A DNA stretch of 64,000 bases from an uncultured Paraprevotella sp. (GTDB lineage: Bacteria > Bacteroidota > Bacteroidia > Bacteroidales > Bacteroidaceae), in assembly GCA_944321525.1 (NCBI GenBank), contig CALULQ010000007.1, positions 52,169-116,168 on the forward strand, read 5' to 3'. The notes beneath the pieces were generated by a model. That model searched no databases. It worked only from the letters and a program-made list of their open reading frames with translations, and was not told where the DNA came from. Position numbers and translations under genes: made by a program. This document shows, piece after piece, positions 24,032 to 32,713 of this stretch. The first letter of the stretch is position 1; each line of letters opens with the position of its first letter.

Positions 24032-27000
24032 TTACTCCTTGATGGTCTTCGTGCGGTAGTGGTCTTTGTCGGTGTCCACCGTCACGATGTAGAGGCCGGG
24101 TTGCCAGGTGGCGGTGTCGATGCTTCCGCCGTGGTTCCGGATGCAGACGGTCTGCCCGTTGCCAGCCGTCACGCTGACTTGCCGGATGGATTCGTCGCAG
24201 TTGATGTTCAGCGTCTCATGGAACGGATTGGGGTGGATGCGTAAGGAACGGTGGGCCGTTTCTTCCACATGCTCGCCCGTCCCTGCTTCCATGGAGAACT
24301 CATACGAGCCGGACTCCAGTCCGATGACCGCCTTGCCGTCCTCGATGCCTTTGAAGGTCACGCCCTCGGCCTCTTCCAATGCCTTGCCGCCTTCGGTGAT
24401 TTCATCGTTCTCGCTCAGTAAGGGCAAGTAGAGGGTGGCGGTGGTGTTGGCCGGGACGGTGGCTTTGTAACTGATTCGTCCGTCATCGCCGCGTTGCCAT
24501 TCGCTGCCGATGAGGCCGTAGCCGCTTTCGTGGGTGGCCTTCACGCTGGTGATGCGCTCCTGCCCGGCGGGGAAGTAGGTGCGGTCGTCCGGCGTAGGCA
24601 TCAGGAAGAAGTGCTTGAAGCCCGGTTGTGCCTCGTCGGCTTCGATGCCGGCCACGCGGCGGAACATCCACTCCGACACCACTCCGTAGGAATAATGGTT
24701 GAACGAGTTCATGTTCCATTCATGCTTGTTGAATCCGCCGTCTTTGGTGTAGGAGTCCCAACGCTCCCAAATGGTGGTGGCGCCTTGGTCCACGCTGTAG
24801 AGCCAGGACGGGTTCTCTCGTTGCAGCAGCAGGTCGTAGGCCAGGTCGTCCATGCCCTGCTCGCTCAGCGTCTGGTTCAGAAGGCTCGTGCCGATGAAGC
24901 CGGTGCTCAGCTTGTAGCCGTTGTTTTCGATTTTCTCGCGCAGGATTTCCCGGGCGCGCTCCACGGAGGTTTCGGGCAGCAGGCCGAACTTCAGGGCCAT
25001 CAGATAAGAGGTTTGGGTAGAGACGGTGGGCTGGCCGTTACTGTCCAGATAGCGCGTTTGCCATTCCGCCTTGATGTTGTCATACAGTTCCGCATATTTC
25101 AGCGAGTCTGCATGATACGTGTCTGCCGGTGATTGGCTCAGTGCCCCTGCGATTTTGCTCATCAGTTGGGCCACGTTGGCGTAATGGCATACGCAGACAT
25201 AGCGCGAGTCCGTGTTCTCGTAGGAGAGCCAGTCGCCGGTGGACGTTCCCGCTCCGTTGTATTTGTATTGGCCGTCGCCTTGCAGGGAGAGCCAGTCCAT
25301 GTAGTGTGTCATGGAAGCGTAGCATTCCTCTAGCACGGCCTGGTCGCCGGTCATGAGATAGACCGTCCAGGGAACGATGACCCCGGCGTCGCCCCAGCCG
25401 CCGGTGCCGAATCCCCAGAAGTTGGGGAAGGGGGCGATGTCGGGATAAGCCCCGTCTTCGCGCTGGCTCTGCCGCAGGTCGTTGAGCCACTTGCGGAGGA
25501 AGGCACGGGTGTCGGCATGATAGGTGGCGGCGCGGGCGAACACCTGAATGTCGCCGGTCCAGCCGAGCCGTTCGTCGCGTTGCGGACAGTCGGTGGGCAC
25601 GCTCAGGAAGTTGTCGCGCTGGCTCCAGCGTATGTTGCTGTAGAGTTGGTTCACGTCGGGATGGCTGGTCTCGAAGGTAGCGTGTTCCTCCAAGTCCGAA
25701 CCTACGAATTCTCCGGTGAATTGGGCGATTTCTACGTCTGACGAGGTCGTTATCTCGCAGTAGCGGAATCCGAAGAAGGTGGTGGAGGGTTGGAAGGTTT
25801 CGCCGTCTTCCGCACCCTTCAGCGTGTAGTGCAGGGTGGCTTCCGCCGTGCGCAGGTTGTAGGTGTAGAGGCTTCCGCCGGGGCCGTCGTTGAGCCGGTC
25901 GGACGCACCGTTGTCGTTCAGCATCTCGCCGAACTTGATGCGCAGGTGTGTGCCGCGCTGGCCTTTGGCTGTGAAGCGGATCCAGCCGGTCATGTTCTGC
26001 CCTAAGTCGACGAGTGCCGTCTCGTCGGCTTTCAGTTGGAGCGGTTCCGTGCCGGAGAGCGTACGGGTCACGTTGATTTCCCCGTAAGTGGTGCCGGTGG
26101 GTTTCGCGCCTTCATACACGGTGATGGTTTTCGGCGTGAGGCGGAACTCGTTGCGCACTCTTACCGTCTGTCCGCGAAAAGCAGTGATTTCACCGTGGAA
26201 CTCGGTGTTCTCTTCCGTAAGGTTCCAGTCCGAAGCGTCGTATTCCGGAGACGACCAGTCGCTTTCGCGCCGTGCGTCATACGTCTCGCCGTCATAGATG
26301 TCTCCCAAGATGAGCGGTCCGCAGTAAGAACTGCTCCAGTCCGTATCGGTGACGATATATTCCACAGAGCCGTCTTCGTATTCCAACCGCAGTTGGGCGA
26401 TGAAGCCAAGGGTGGGATGGCTGCCGTACATGCCATGGGCGATGGCACCGCCCCACCATCCGTTGCTCACTTGCGCGCCGATGACGTTGCCGCCTTCGCG
26501 CATCAGCGGTGTCACGTCGTAAGTCATATAATTGATTTCCTTGCGGTAGTCGGTCCATCCCGGCTTCAGCTCGTCATATACGTCCGAGCCGTCCACGCCC
26601 ACACGCTGGCCGTTGAGGAAGAGGTCGAACACGCCGAGGGCGGAAGCATAGATTTTGGCCGATTTCACCGCGCCTTTTGTCGTGAAGGCCTTGCGGAAGA
26701 GGGGCATTCCCTTCTCCTTGCCGGTCTGCATGGAACAGGTCTCGTCGTAGGTGGACTGCACGCACAGCATCTTGCTGTTTTCCTTCACCACGACCGTACC
26801 GTCGCTGAACGCCATGCCCGCTCCTTCGAAATCCTCGGAGAAGGTCACGGTGCCTTGCGTGTCCTCGGCGTCATTGTAGGTGGTCACCTTGATGTTGTCA
26901 TAATATGCCGTCTCGTTCATGGTCCGGTCATAGTAGGCGCGGAAACCGACGAGGCCGTTGGTCAGCCGTCCGGAGGTGTCGGAATAGGTATCCACGAGCT

Positions 27001-28300
27001 GCCCGTCGATATAGGTCTGCACGACATTTCCCCTGACGCTGATTTTCAGGTGATGGAGCGAGTTGGTCAGGTCGGCCTTGCTGAAGAATGCGCCGAGGTC
27101 GGCATCGGAAGTGGCGAAGCTGCCGTTGGTCTTCACATGGCGGCGCAGGAACGGAGTGCCCTTGTCACGTATGTTGATGCCCCACATGTGGAAGTTGTTG
27201 GTGTCATAGCCGGAGAAGATGATGCCCGCGTTGTCGCGTTCGACGATGAAGTCCAGGTCGAGGTCGTAGGTCAGGTGGGATTGTCCGGGAGCGGTGTACC
27301 AAGCATCCGAACCATTAACGAACAGGCGTCCGTCGCTGACGGTGCCTCCCGTGAAGGGATTCGATGCCTCCGAGAAATCTTCGTGGATGAGCGTGTCCGG
27401 ATTCTCTCCGCCAAGGTTGGTCACAATGACGTTGTCAAAGTAAGCCCGTTCGGCGCCGTATTCCCAGATGCCGATGTTCCCATAGCCATAGTTTCCGCCA
27501 TCGGGATTCGTGCGCGTGTCCACCAACACCTCATTTATATAAGTGGAGGCGGTGTTGCCGTCTACTTCGATGCGCAAGTGGTATGTCTGGTGCAGTTGCA
27601 GGTCGATGAGCGGACGCAGGTCGATTTCCTCCAGGCAAGTGGCGAACTGCTGGTCTCCACGATAGATGTGCGGACGCAGGCGGGCATAGCCCGTTTCGAA
27701 GTTAATCTGCCATAGGTAATAATGGCTTTTGTCGTCGGCGGCTGCAAAAATCAGGCCTGTGGAGATGTTGTCCACCTCGAAATCCGCTTCCACGGAATAG
27801 TGGTCGATGCTTTCTTCCGATGTCCCCAGCTGCGTGTCGGTGGCCTGGATCCAGCGTGCGCCGTTCCATCCGCCGCCCATCAGGCCGGTTTCGAAGTAGG
27901 CCTCTTCGGTGGAGGTGGATTCGCCTCCCTTGTTGTCCCATACAGTGACGGTCCAATAATAACGGGTGGAGGGCTGCAGTTTGCCGCCTTCGTAGGCCAC
28001 GTCAATCTGACGGTCGGACACAACGCGGCCGGAGCTCCACACCTGTTCGGTGCAGGCCGCATCGGAGAATACGGCGATTTCGTATGCCGTCTGTTTCACT
28101 CCGCGCTCGTCGCCGGCGTCCATGCGCCAGCTGAACATCGGTTTTTCCACATCAATGCCCACGGGGTTCTTCACGGCCTCCGTGCGCAGCCTTTCCACTT
28201 CCAGTGCCCGGACTGCCTGTACAGACATCAGTCCGGCGGCGCACCAAAGTGCGGTCCGCTTCAGGAACGAAAAGGTTCGTTGGTTTGTCTTTTGTTTCAT
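24032..28300 (-). CDS. Very large GH78 alpha-L-rhamnosidase with inserted LamG-type domains
   Basis: 1422 residues. Signal peptide about 1-33, N-terminal Fn3-like domain (about 34-140), then the GH78 linker sequence NGARWIQATD. At this point about 380 residues are inserted (about 152-531), made of two concanavalin/LamG-like jelly rolls (each ending AYFDNVIV or AYYDNIKV). The rhamnosidase resumes at MPLFRKAF with its N-terminal beta domain (AKIYASALGVFDLFLNG), further beta domains and the (alpha/alpha)6 catalytic domain; CPQRDERLGWTGD carries the conserved acid Glu910. A type IX sorting-like tail (RIHPNPF..., about 1345-1422) ends it. Removes terminal alpha-L-rhamnose. Start 28300 chosen because the promoter lies at 28335-28328. 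Confidence 0.92.
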   Translation of the reverse strand: MKQKTNQRTFSFLKRTALWCAAGLMSVQAVRALEVERLRTEAVKNPVGIDVEKPMFSWRMDAGDERGVKQTAYEIAVFSDAACTEQVWSSGRVVSDRQIDVAYEGGKLQPSTRYYWTVTVWDNKGGESTSTEEAYFETGLMGGGWNGARWIQATDTQLGTSEESIDHYSVEADFEVDNISTGLIFAAADDKSHYYLWQINFETGYARLRPHIYRGDQQFATCLEEIDLRPLIDLQLHQTYHLRIEVDGNTASTYINEVLVDTRTNPDGGNYGYGNIGIWEYGAERAYFDNVIVTNLGGENPDTLIHEDFSEASNPFTGGTVSDGRLFVNGSDAWYTAPGQSHLTYDLDLDFIVERDNAGIIFSGYDTNNFHMWGINIRDKGTPFLRRHVKTNGSFATSDADLGAFFSKADLTNSLHHLKISVRGNVVQTYIDGQLVDTYSDTSGRLTNGLVGFRAYYDRTMNETAYYDNIKVTTYNDAEDTQGTVTFSEDFEGAGMAFSDGTVVVKENSKMLCVQSTYDETCSMQTGKEKGMPLFRKAFTTKGAVKSAKIYASALGVFDLFLNGQRVGVDGSDVYDELKPGWTDYRKEINYMTYDVTPLMREGGNVIGAQVSNGWWGGAIAHGMYGSHPTLGFIAQLRLEYEDGSVEYIVTDTDWSSSYCGPLILGDIYDGETYDARRESDWSSPEYDASDWNLTEENTEFHGEITAFRGQTVRVRNEFRLTPKTITVYEGAKPTGTTYGEINVTRTLSGTEPLQLKADETALVDLGQNMTGWIRFTAKGQRGTHLRIKFGEMLNDNGASDRLNDGPGGSLYTYNLRTAEATLHYTLKGAEDGETFQPSTTFFGFRYCEITTSSDVEIAQFTGEFVGSDLEEHATFETSHPDVNQLYSNIRWSQRDNFLSVPTDCPQRDERLGWTGDIQVFARAATYHADTRAFLRKWLNDLRQSQREDGAYPDIAPFPNFWGFGTGGWGDAGVIVPWTVYLMTGDQAVLEECYASMTHYMDWLSLQGDGQYKYNGAGTSTGDWLSYENTDSRYVCVCHYANVAQLMSKIAGALSQSPADTYHADSLKYAELYDNIKAEWQTRYLDSNGQPTVSTQTSYLMALKFGLLPETSVERAREILREKIENNGYKLSTGFIGTSLLNQTLSEQGMDDLAYDLLLQRENPSWLYSVDQGATTIWERWDSYTKDGGFNKHEWNMNSFNHYSYGVVSEWMFRRVAGIEADEAQPGFKHFFLMPTPDDRTYFPAGQERITSVKATHESGYGLIGSEWQRGDDGRISYKATVPANTTATLYLPLLSENDEITEGGKALEEAEGVTFKGIEDGKAVIGLESGSYEFSMEAGTGEHVEETAHRSLRIHPNPFHETLNINCDESIRQVSVTAGNGQTVCIRNHGGSIDTATWQPGLYIVTVDTDKDHYRTKTIKE

Positions 28301-28327
28301 GAGAATGTTTTTAGCATGTTTCTGCTG

Positions 28328-28335
28328 CAAATATA
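28328..28335 (-). promoter_or_regulatory. Promoter -7 element of the GH78 gene
   Basis: Minus strand reads TATATTTG, 27 bases before the ATG at 28300; it excludes the in-frame ATG at 28330. Confidence 0.55.
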
Positions 28336-28420
28336 GTGGGAACCGGCCGCGCGCGGGGGGTAATATATTTCCAAAAGGGTGGAAAATCGCAGCAGATGTC
28401 GTTTCCTTAGCCCGTTTCTC

Positions 28421-31400
28421 CTATTCGTTCTTTCCTTGGAACTGGCTGGGAGTCTGCCCGTATTCTTCCTTGAAACATTTGGCGAAATACTTGGGGTCGC
28501 TGAATCCCACGGTATAGGCAATCTCCGACACGGTCATCTTTCCTTCGCGCAGCAGGCGGCAAGCGGAGCGCAGTCGGACTCCTTTCACGAAATCCATGGG
28601 AGTCAGTCCGGTCATGGCCTTGATTTTGCGGTTCATGGTGGATTTGGAAAGCCGGAGTTCGGACGACAGGGAATCCAGTTTGAACCCGCTGTCGGCCAGA
28701 TGGCTTTCCACGGCCGCGACGAGGTCTTCCAGGAAAGCCTTGTCGCGGTCCTGGTAGGGCAGGGAATCGGCCTTCATGTCCGGCGTGTGCAGGAATTGCC
28801 GGTTGTGTTGGCGGTATTGGTGAAGCAGGTTGTCGATGCGCGTCGTGAGCACCTGCAGGTCAAAAGGTTTGGCCACATATCCGTCGGCTCCGGCCTCATA
28901 GCAGGCCGCGCGGGTGGCGTCGGAGTCCTGCGCCGTGAGGATGACGACGGGGATATGGCTGGTGGCCAGGTCGCCTTTTATCGTCCGGCAGAAGTCCAGT
29001 CCGCTCATGCCCGGCATCCGCAGGTCGCACACCATCAGGTCGATGTTCTGCTCCTGCAACAGTGGAGCGGCCTCGGCCGCACTGTGGGCGGGCAGAATCC
29101 GGTAGCGTTGTCCTGTCAGGCGGGCGATGGAATCGGTGATTTCCGCGTTGTCGTCCACGATGAGGAGGGTGGGGCGCGCGTCGGGTTCCTGCGTTTGGAC
29201 GGTGCCCACAGAGGGGGGTGCGGCATCTGCGGCCCCGCCCCTTTCTTCGGCGGAGTAAGCTGTTTCGTCCAGCGGGATTTCGAGCGTGAAGCAGCATCCC
29301 TTCCCTTCGGAACTTTGCAGGGTGAGCGTTCCGTGGTGCAGGGCGGCCAGTTCGCGGGCCAGCGAGAGACCTATGCCATTCGATTCCGCGCCGGTGCCAT
29401 GCGGTGACCGGTAGAAGCGGGTGAACACCTTGTCCTGCTCTTCGGGCGCGATGCCGGGGCCTTCGTCCCACACGTCCAGGTGCAGGCGTTTGCCGGCGTC
29501 GTTTCCCGCCACGCGCAGGCGGATGCCCACGGCATGGCCGGGCGGGGTGTATTTGATGGCATTGGACAGCAGGTTGAACAGCATCTCCTCCAGCTTGTCT
29601 GCGTCGAAGAAACCGTAGGCTTCCTCCGGCTCGAGGTCCATCCGGAAGTCGATGTCTTTCTTTTGTGCCAGCAGGGTGAAGTCGGCCCGTCCGATATGGC
29701 CGACGAAAGAGGCCACGTCGCCGTAGCGGACTTGCAAGGGAAGCCTTTTCTGCTCTATTTTCCGGAAGTCCAGCACTTGCCGGATGAGCTTTTTCAGCCG
29801 GTTGACGTTGTCCCGCATGCTTCGGGCCACAGGGCTGCCTGCGGGACTGTTTTGCTCGATTTCATCGGACAGGCAGGACAGGATGGTGAGCGGCGTGAGC
29901 AGTTCGTGCGACATGTTGGTGAAGTATTCCATCTTGATGCGTGTCATCTCTTCCCGGAGCAGCCGGGCGTTTTTCTTCCGTATGCGTCTGGCGTAGAGCA
30001 CCACCATGCACGCCAGCAGCGAGAGGCCCGCCAACGCATACAGCAGTCGGGCCGTCCAGGTCTCGAACCAGGCCGGTTGCTTGATGAGGGTATAAGTTCC
30101 GGGCTTGCCGGTTGCTTTCCCGTTTTCGTCGGTCGACCACACCCGCAGGGTGTAGGTGCCCTTGGGCAAACGGTCGTAGGATATCCGGTTGTCTCCTTTG
30201 AGGGCCATGACGGTGGCGGTGTCCAGGCCTTCCAGCCGGTAGGCCATGCGCAGGTTCTCCGGTTGGGAGTAGTCGAAGGTCGAGAACAGGAACTCCATGC
30301 GGGTGGCGGTGGGAGGAAGCAGGATGGTCCGGTTCTCCATCTGTCCGCGGGGAGCGGGGCCGGATAACAGGCTTTTCCCTTCCACGCGCAAGTCGGAAAG
30401 GGTCATGGGATATGTGCTTGCCGCGGTCGCGGGCTTCCGGGTGTCGATGGCGACGAGGCCCCCGTGTCCTCCGGCGTAGAGCACTCCGTCGGGGCTCATG
30501 CCGGCCGTATGGTCGCGGAAGGTCTCTACGGGGAAGAGTTGGCTGCCTGTGTCGTAGACTTGCCGGGTGCGACGGGCGGGATGATAACAGACGACATACC
30601 CCGGAGTGATAGCCCAAAGCAGTGAGTCCCTGCAGCCCAGATAGAGGATGGGCGGCATGTCGGGCAGGCAGGCCTCCGTGTGGTCCGTCCATGTTCCCGT
30701 CCGTGTGTCCAGGCAGAGCAGTCCGCCCAAGTTGGTAGCCACCCAGACGAGCCCGTTCGGGGCCGCGCAGATATGCCTGACGGGCAGGTGGCGGGCGTCC
30801 ACGGGAATCGGGTAGCTTTTTGTCCCTTCTGCGGAGGTTTCCGGTGAGGGAACGTGGTTGCAGAGCAGTGAACCGTCGGCGTCGGCCATCCAGATGCGGC
30901 CGTCGTGGCCTTCAGTCAGGGCGTAGATGCCTGTTTCGCGGACGACGGCGGGAGCGCCGGAGGCCCGGTCGTCCGGCTGGCAGACGAGCAGCTGGCGGTC
31001 GGTGGATATCCACAGCCGGTGGCGGCGGTCCTCGCAGAGGGAGGTGACGGTGGACGACGCCGGGAGCCGGAGCGTGTCGGTGAAGTGGAGTTTCAGCCCC
31101 CGTCGTTCGGCACGGAACACCACCGGGACGTAAGGCGAGGAGACCCAGGCGGCATGCTGCCCTTGGGCACGGGTGATGTGGCTCACCTCTATGGGGCGAG
31201 GCTGGGGATAGGGGTGAAGGGCGTATTGGCCGGTTGCGGGGTCGTAGAAGCCGAGCCCTTGCCGGTCTTGGTTGAACCACACTACGCCTTCGTCGTCTTC
31301 GTGCAGGCAGTTGAGATTGGGGTCGGCGCCTGTCTCCCGTTTGATGAAAGGCAGCGTGTGTCCTTGGACGCCCGCGGGGGGAAACGTCAGGCGGAAGCCG

Positions 31401-32368
31401 GCATCGAACGCGCCGAGCCAAAGATTGCCTTCATGGTCCTTCAGCACGGTGGAGAACATGCGGGAGCGGTCGAAAGAGGCGGGCGAAGGGCAGGGACGGA
31501 GCCGGCCGTCGTATCGGTACACGTGCAAGGCATCGAACGAAAGGGTCCACAACCAACCGTTGCGGTCGTCCTGTTCGATGTCGAAATAGATGTCGCCGGG
31601 CACGTCCTGCCGTTCGTACATTTCCTCGCCGCTCTTTTGCGGATAGAAGCGGTAGAGCCCGTCGCCCCATGTGCCCAGCCAATAGCGCCGGTCGCGGTCC
31701 TGATAGAGCACGAAGGGAATGTTGTCGCGCCCTACGGGCGGAAGCGGAAGGAAGCGGTCGGTTGGCTCATCGTGGCGGAAAAGGCCCTTGCCTCCCCAGG
31801 CCAAGGCCCAGATTTGTCCGCCACGGTCTTCGTAGACCGAAGTGACTGTGCCGCCCAGCGCGTAGCGTCGCGCCACGTGTAGCTTTTCGTCGCAGCGATA
31901 CAGGTATTGTTGTGTGGCAATCCACAAGCGCGCACGGCTGTCGGCGTAGACATGTTTGATGTCCGCGCGGGCGAACGGGCCGTCTTGGGGGGCGGTCCAG
32001 CTCCAGGTTGCCTTGCAGAAGATGTTCAGTCCGTTTCGTGTGCCGACAAACACATAGTGCTCCGTGTCGGTGATGAATGTGATGTGGTTGTTTGTCAGCC
32101 GGGACGGATGGGAATGGTCGGACTTGAACACGGCGGTAGCGTAGCCGTCATAGCGGGCCGCCCCGTTGGTGGTGCCAATCCAGAGGAAGCCTTCGCGGTC
32201 TTGGTGTAGGGCCGTGATTTCCTTGGAGGGCAGGGCGGAAGCAAAGGGCAGGGGGGCGGCCCGGTAGGTTTGGGCCGCGGCGTTTCCTGCCGGAAGGGAC
32301 GCCAGGAACATGGTCCACCACAGGACGAGCCGGTATCTCAGTTTGCGTTTCACGATGATTGCCTCCAT
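28421..32368 (-). CDS. Hybrid two-component system 1 (sensor kinase, receiver, AraC output in one chain)
   Basis: 1315 residues. Order of parts: signal sequence/TM, periplasmic beta-propeller repeats (about 35-690, e.g. DREGFLWIGTTNGAARYDGY and NLWLGAFDAGF), Y_Y_Y domain (about 695-770), membrane helix (LLYALAGLSLLACMVVLY, about 777-794), HisKA with His821 in NMSHELLTPL, ATPase (LLSNAIKYTPPG, DEGPGIAP, NGIGLSLARELAALHHG), receiver with Asp1115 in VCDLRMPGMSG, and an AraC helix-turn-helix tail ending PKYFAKCFKEEYGQTPSQF. Such proteins sense oligosaccharides in the periplasm and switch on nearby polysaccharide utilisation genes. It lies upstream of, and in the same direction as, the GH78 and GH30-like genes. 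The GTG at codon 6 (32353) is an alternative start because the promoter abuts the ATG. Confidence 0.95.
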   Translation of the reverse strand: MEAIIVKRKLRYRLVLWWTMFLASLPAGNAAAQTYRAAPLPFASALPSKEITALHQDREGFLWIGTTNGAARYDGYATAVFKSDHSHPSRLTNNHITFITDTEHYVFVGTRNGLNIFCKATWSWTAPQDGPFARADIKHVYADSRARLWIATQQYLYRCDEKLHVARRYALGGTVTSVYEDRGGQIWALAWGGKGLFRHDEPTDRFLPLPPVGRDNIPFVLYQDRDRRYWLGTWGDGLYRFYPQKSGEEMYERQDVPGDIYFDIEQDDRNGWLWTLSFDALHVYRYDGRLRPCPSPASFDRSRMFSTVLKDHEGNLWLGAFDAGFRLTFPPAGVQGHTLPFIKRETGADPNLNCLHEDDEGVVWFNQDRQGLGFYDPATGQYALHPYPQPRPIEVSHITRAQGQHAAWVSSPYVPVVFRAERRGLKLHFTDTLRLPASSTVTSLCEDRRHRLWISTDRQLLVCQPDDRASGAPAVVRETGIYALTEGHDGRIWMADADGSLLCNHVPSPETSAEGTKSYPIPVDARHLPVRHICAAPNGLVWVATNLGGLLCLDTRTGTWTDHTEACLPDMPPILYLGCRDSLLWAITPGYVVCYHPARRTRQVYDTGSQLFPVETFRDHTAGMSPDGVLYAGGHGGLVAIDTRKPATAASTYPMTLSDLRVEGKSLLSGPAPRGQMENRTILLPPTATRMEFLFSTFDYSQPENLRMAYRLEGLDTATVMALKGDNRISYDRLPKGTYTLRVWSTDENGKATGKPGTYTLIKQPAWFETWTARLLYALAGLSLLACMVVLYARRIRKKNARLLREEMTRIKMEYFTNMSHELLTPLTILSCLSDEIEQNSPAGSPVARSMRDNVNRLKKLIRQVLDFRKIEQKRLPLQVRYGDVASFVGHIGRADFTLLAQKKDIDFRMDLEPEEAYGFFDADKLEEMLFNLLSNAIKYTPPGHAVGIRLRVAGNDAGKRLHLDVWDEGPGIAPEEQDKVFTRFYRSPHGTGAESNGIGLSLARELAALHHGTLTLQSSEGKGCCFTLEIPLDETAYSAEERGGAADAAPPSVGTVQTQEPDARPTLLIVDDNAEITDSIARLTGQRYRILPAHSAAEAAPLLQEQNIDLMVCDLRMPGMSGLDFCRTIKGDLATSHIPVVILTAQDSDATRAACYEAGADGYVAKPFDLQVLTTRIDNLLHQYRQHNRQFLHTPDMKADSLPYQDRDKAFLEDLVAAVESHLADSGFKLDSLSSELRLSKSTMNRKIKAMTGLTPMDFVKGVRLRSACRLLREGKMTVSEIAYTVGFSDPKYFAKCFKEEYGQTPSQFQGKNE

Positions 32369-32371
32369 GCA

Positions 32372-32379
32372 CAAAGGTA
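32372..32379 (-). promoter_or_regulatory. Promoter -7 element abutting the HTCS 1 start
   Basis: Minus strand reads TACCTTTG and ends only 3 bases before the ATG at 32368. Either the mRNA is leaderless or translation starts at the GTG at 32353. Confidence 0.5.
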
Positions 32380-32465
32380 CGCAAAATAAAAAGAACTGGT
32401 AAGGGTCTTGCGGAAAAACAATGGGCCGGTTCCGGGAATGGGAATGCTGGAGAGGACCGCGATGT

Positions 32466-32545
32466 CGTGCGGAGTCCGTCAGCGTACTTTGCGGCAAGTA
32501 CTCGAGTACTTCCCGCAGTGTACAATTCGGGACAGCGCACGCCGT
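32466..32545. repeat. Dispersed GTAC palindrome repeat, copy 2
   Basis: GTAC at 32484, 32498, 32506 and 32520 (steps 14, 8, 14). The left half, from GTGCGGAGTCCGTCAGC through the central AGTACTCGAGTACT, is identical to copy 3; the right arm has drifted (TCCCGCAGTGTAC). Flanks GTGCGGAGTC and CAGCGCACGCC can still pair in part. Confidence 0.88.
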
Positions 32546-32643
32546 CCGGGTGCCTCCCGTAGGGCGGCGGGCGGAGATGGGGCGGTCTTCTTGCTTCAAA
32601 CGCAAGCGGGAGCCGGGGCGGATACGTTCGGGCGGGAAAACGG

Positions 32644-32679
32644 AAGCAGGCCGGAAAACTTCCGTTCCCCGGCCTGCTT
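32644..32679. terminator. Hairpin after the C10 protease gene
   Basis: AAGCAGGCCGG (32644-32654) pairs perfectly with CCGGCCTGCTT (32669-32679), 14-base loop. On the minus strand a short T-run (CCGTTTT) follows, so it fits a terminator of the minus-strand protease gene. Confidence 0.6.
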
Positions 32680-32713
32680 GCCTTAAAGCTGATGCTGTCG
32701 CTTCTTGTTCCGC

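Larger units (their letters stand above)
32369..32713. other. Intergenic region HTCS 1 / C10 protease with repeat copy 2
   Basis: 345 bases. Holds the HTCS 1 promoter, repeat copy 2 and a hairpin at the protease end. No gene is credible. Confidence 0.7.
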
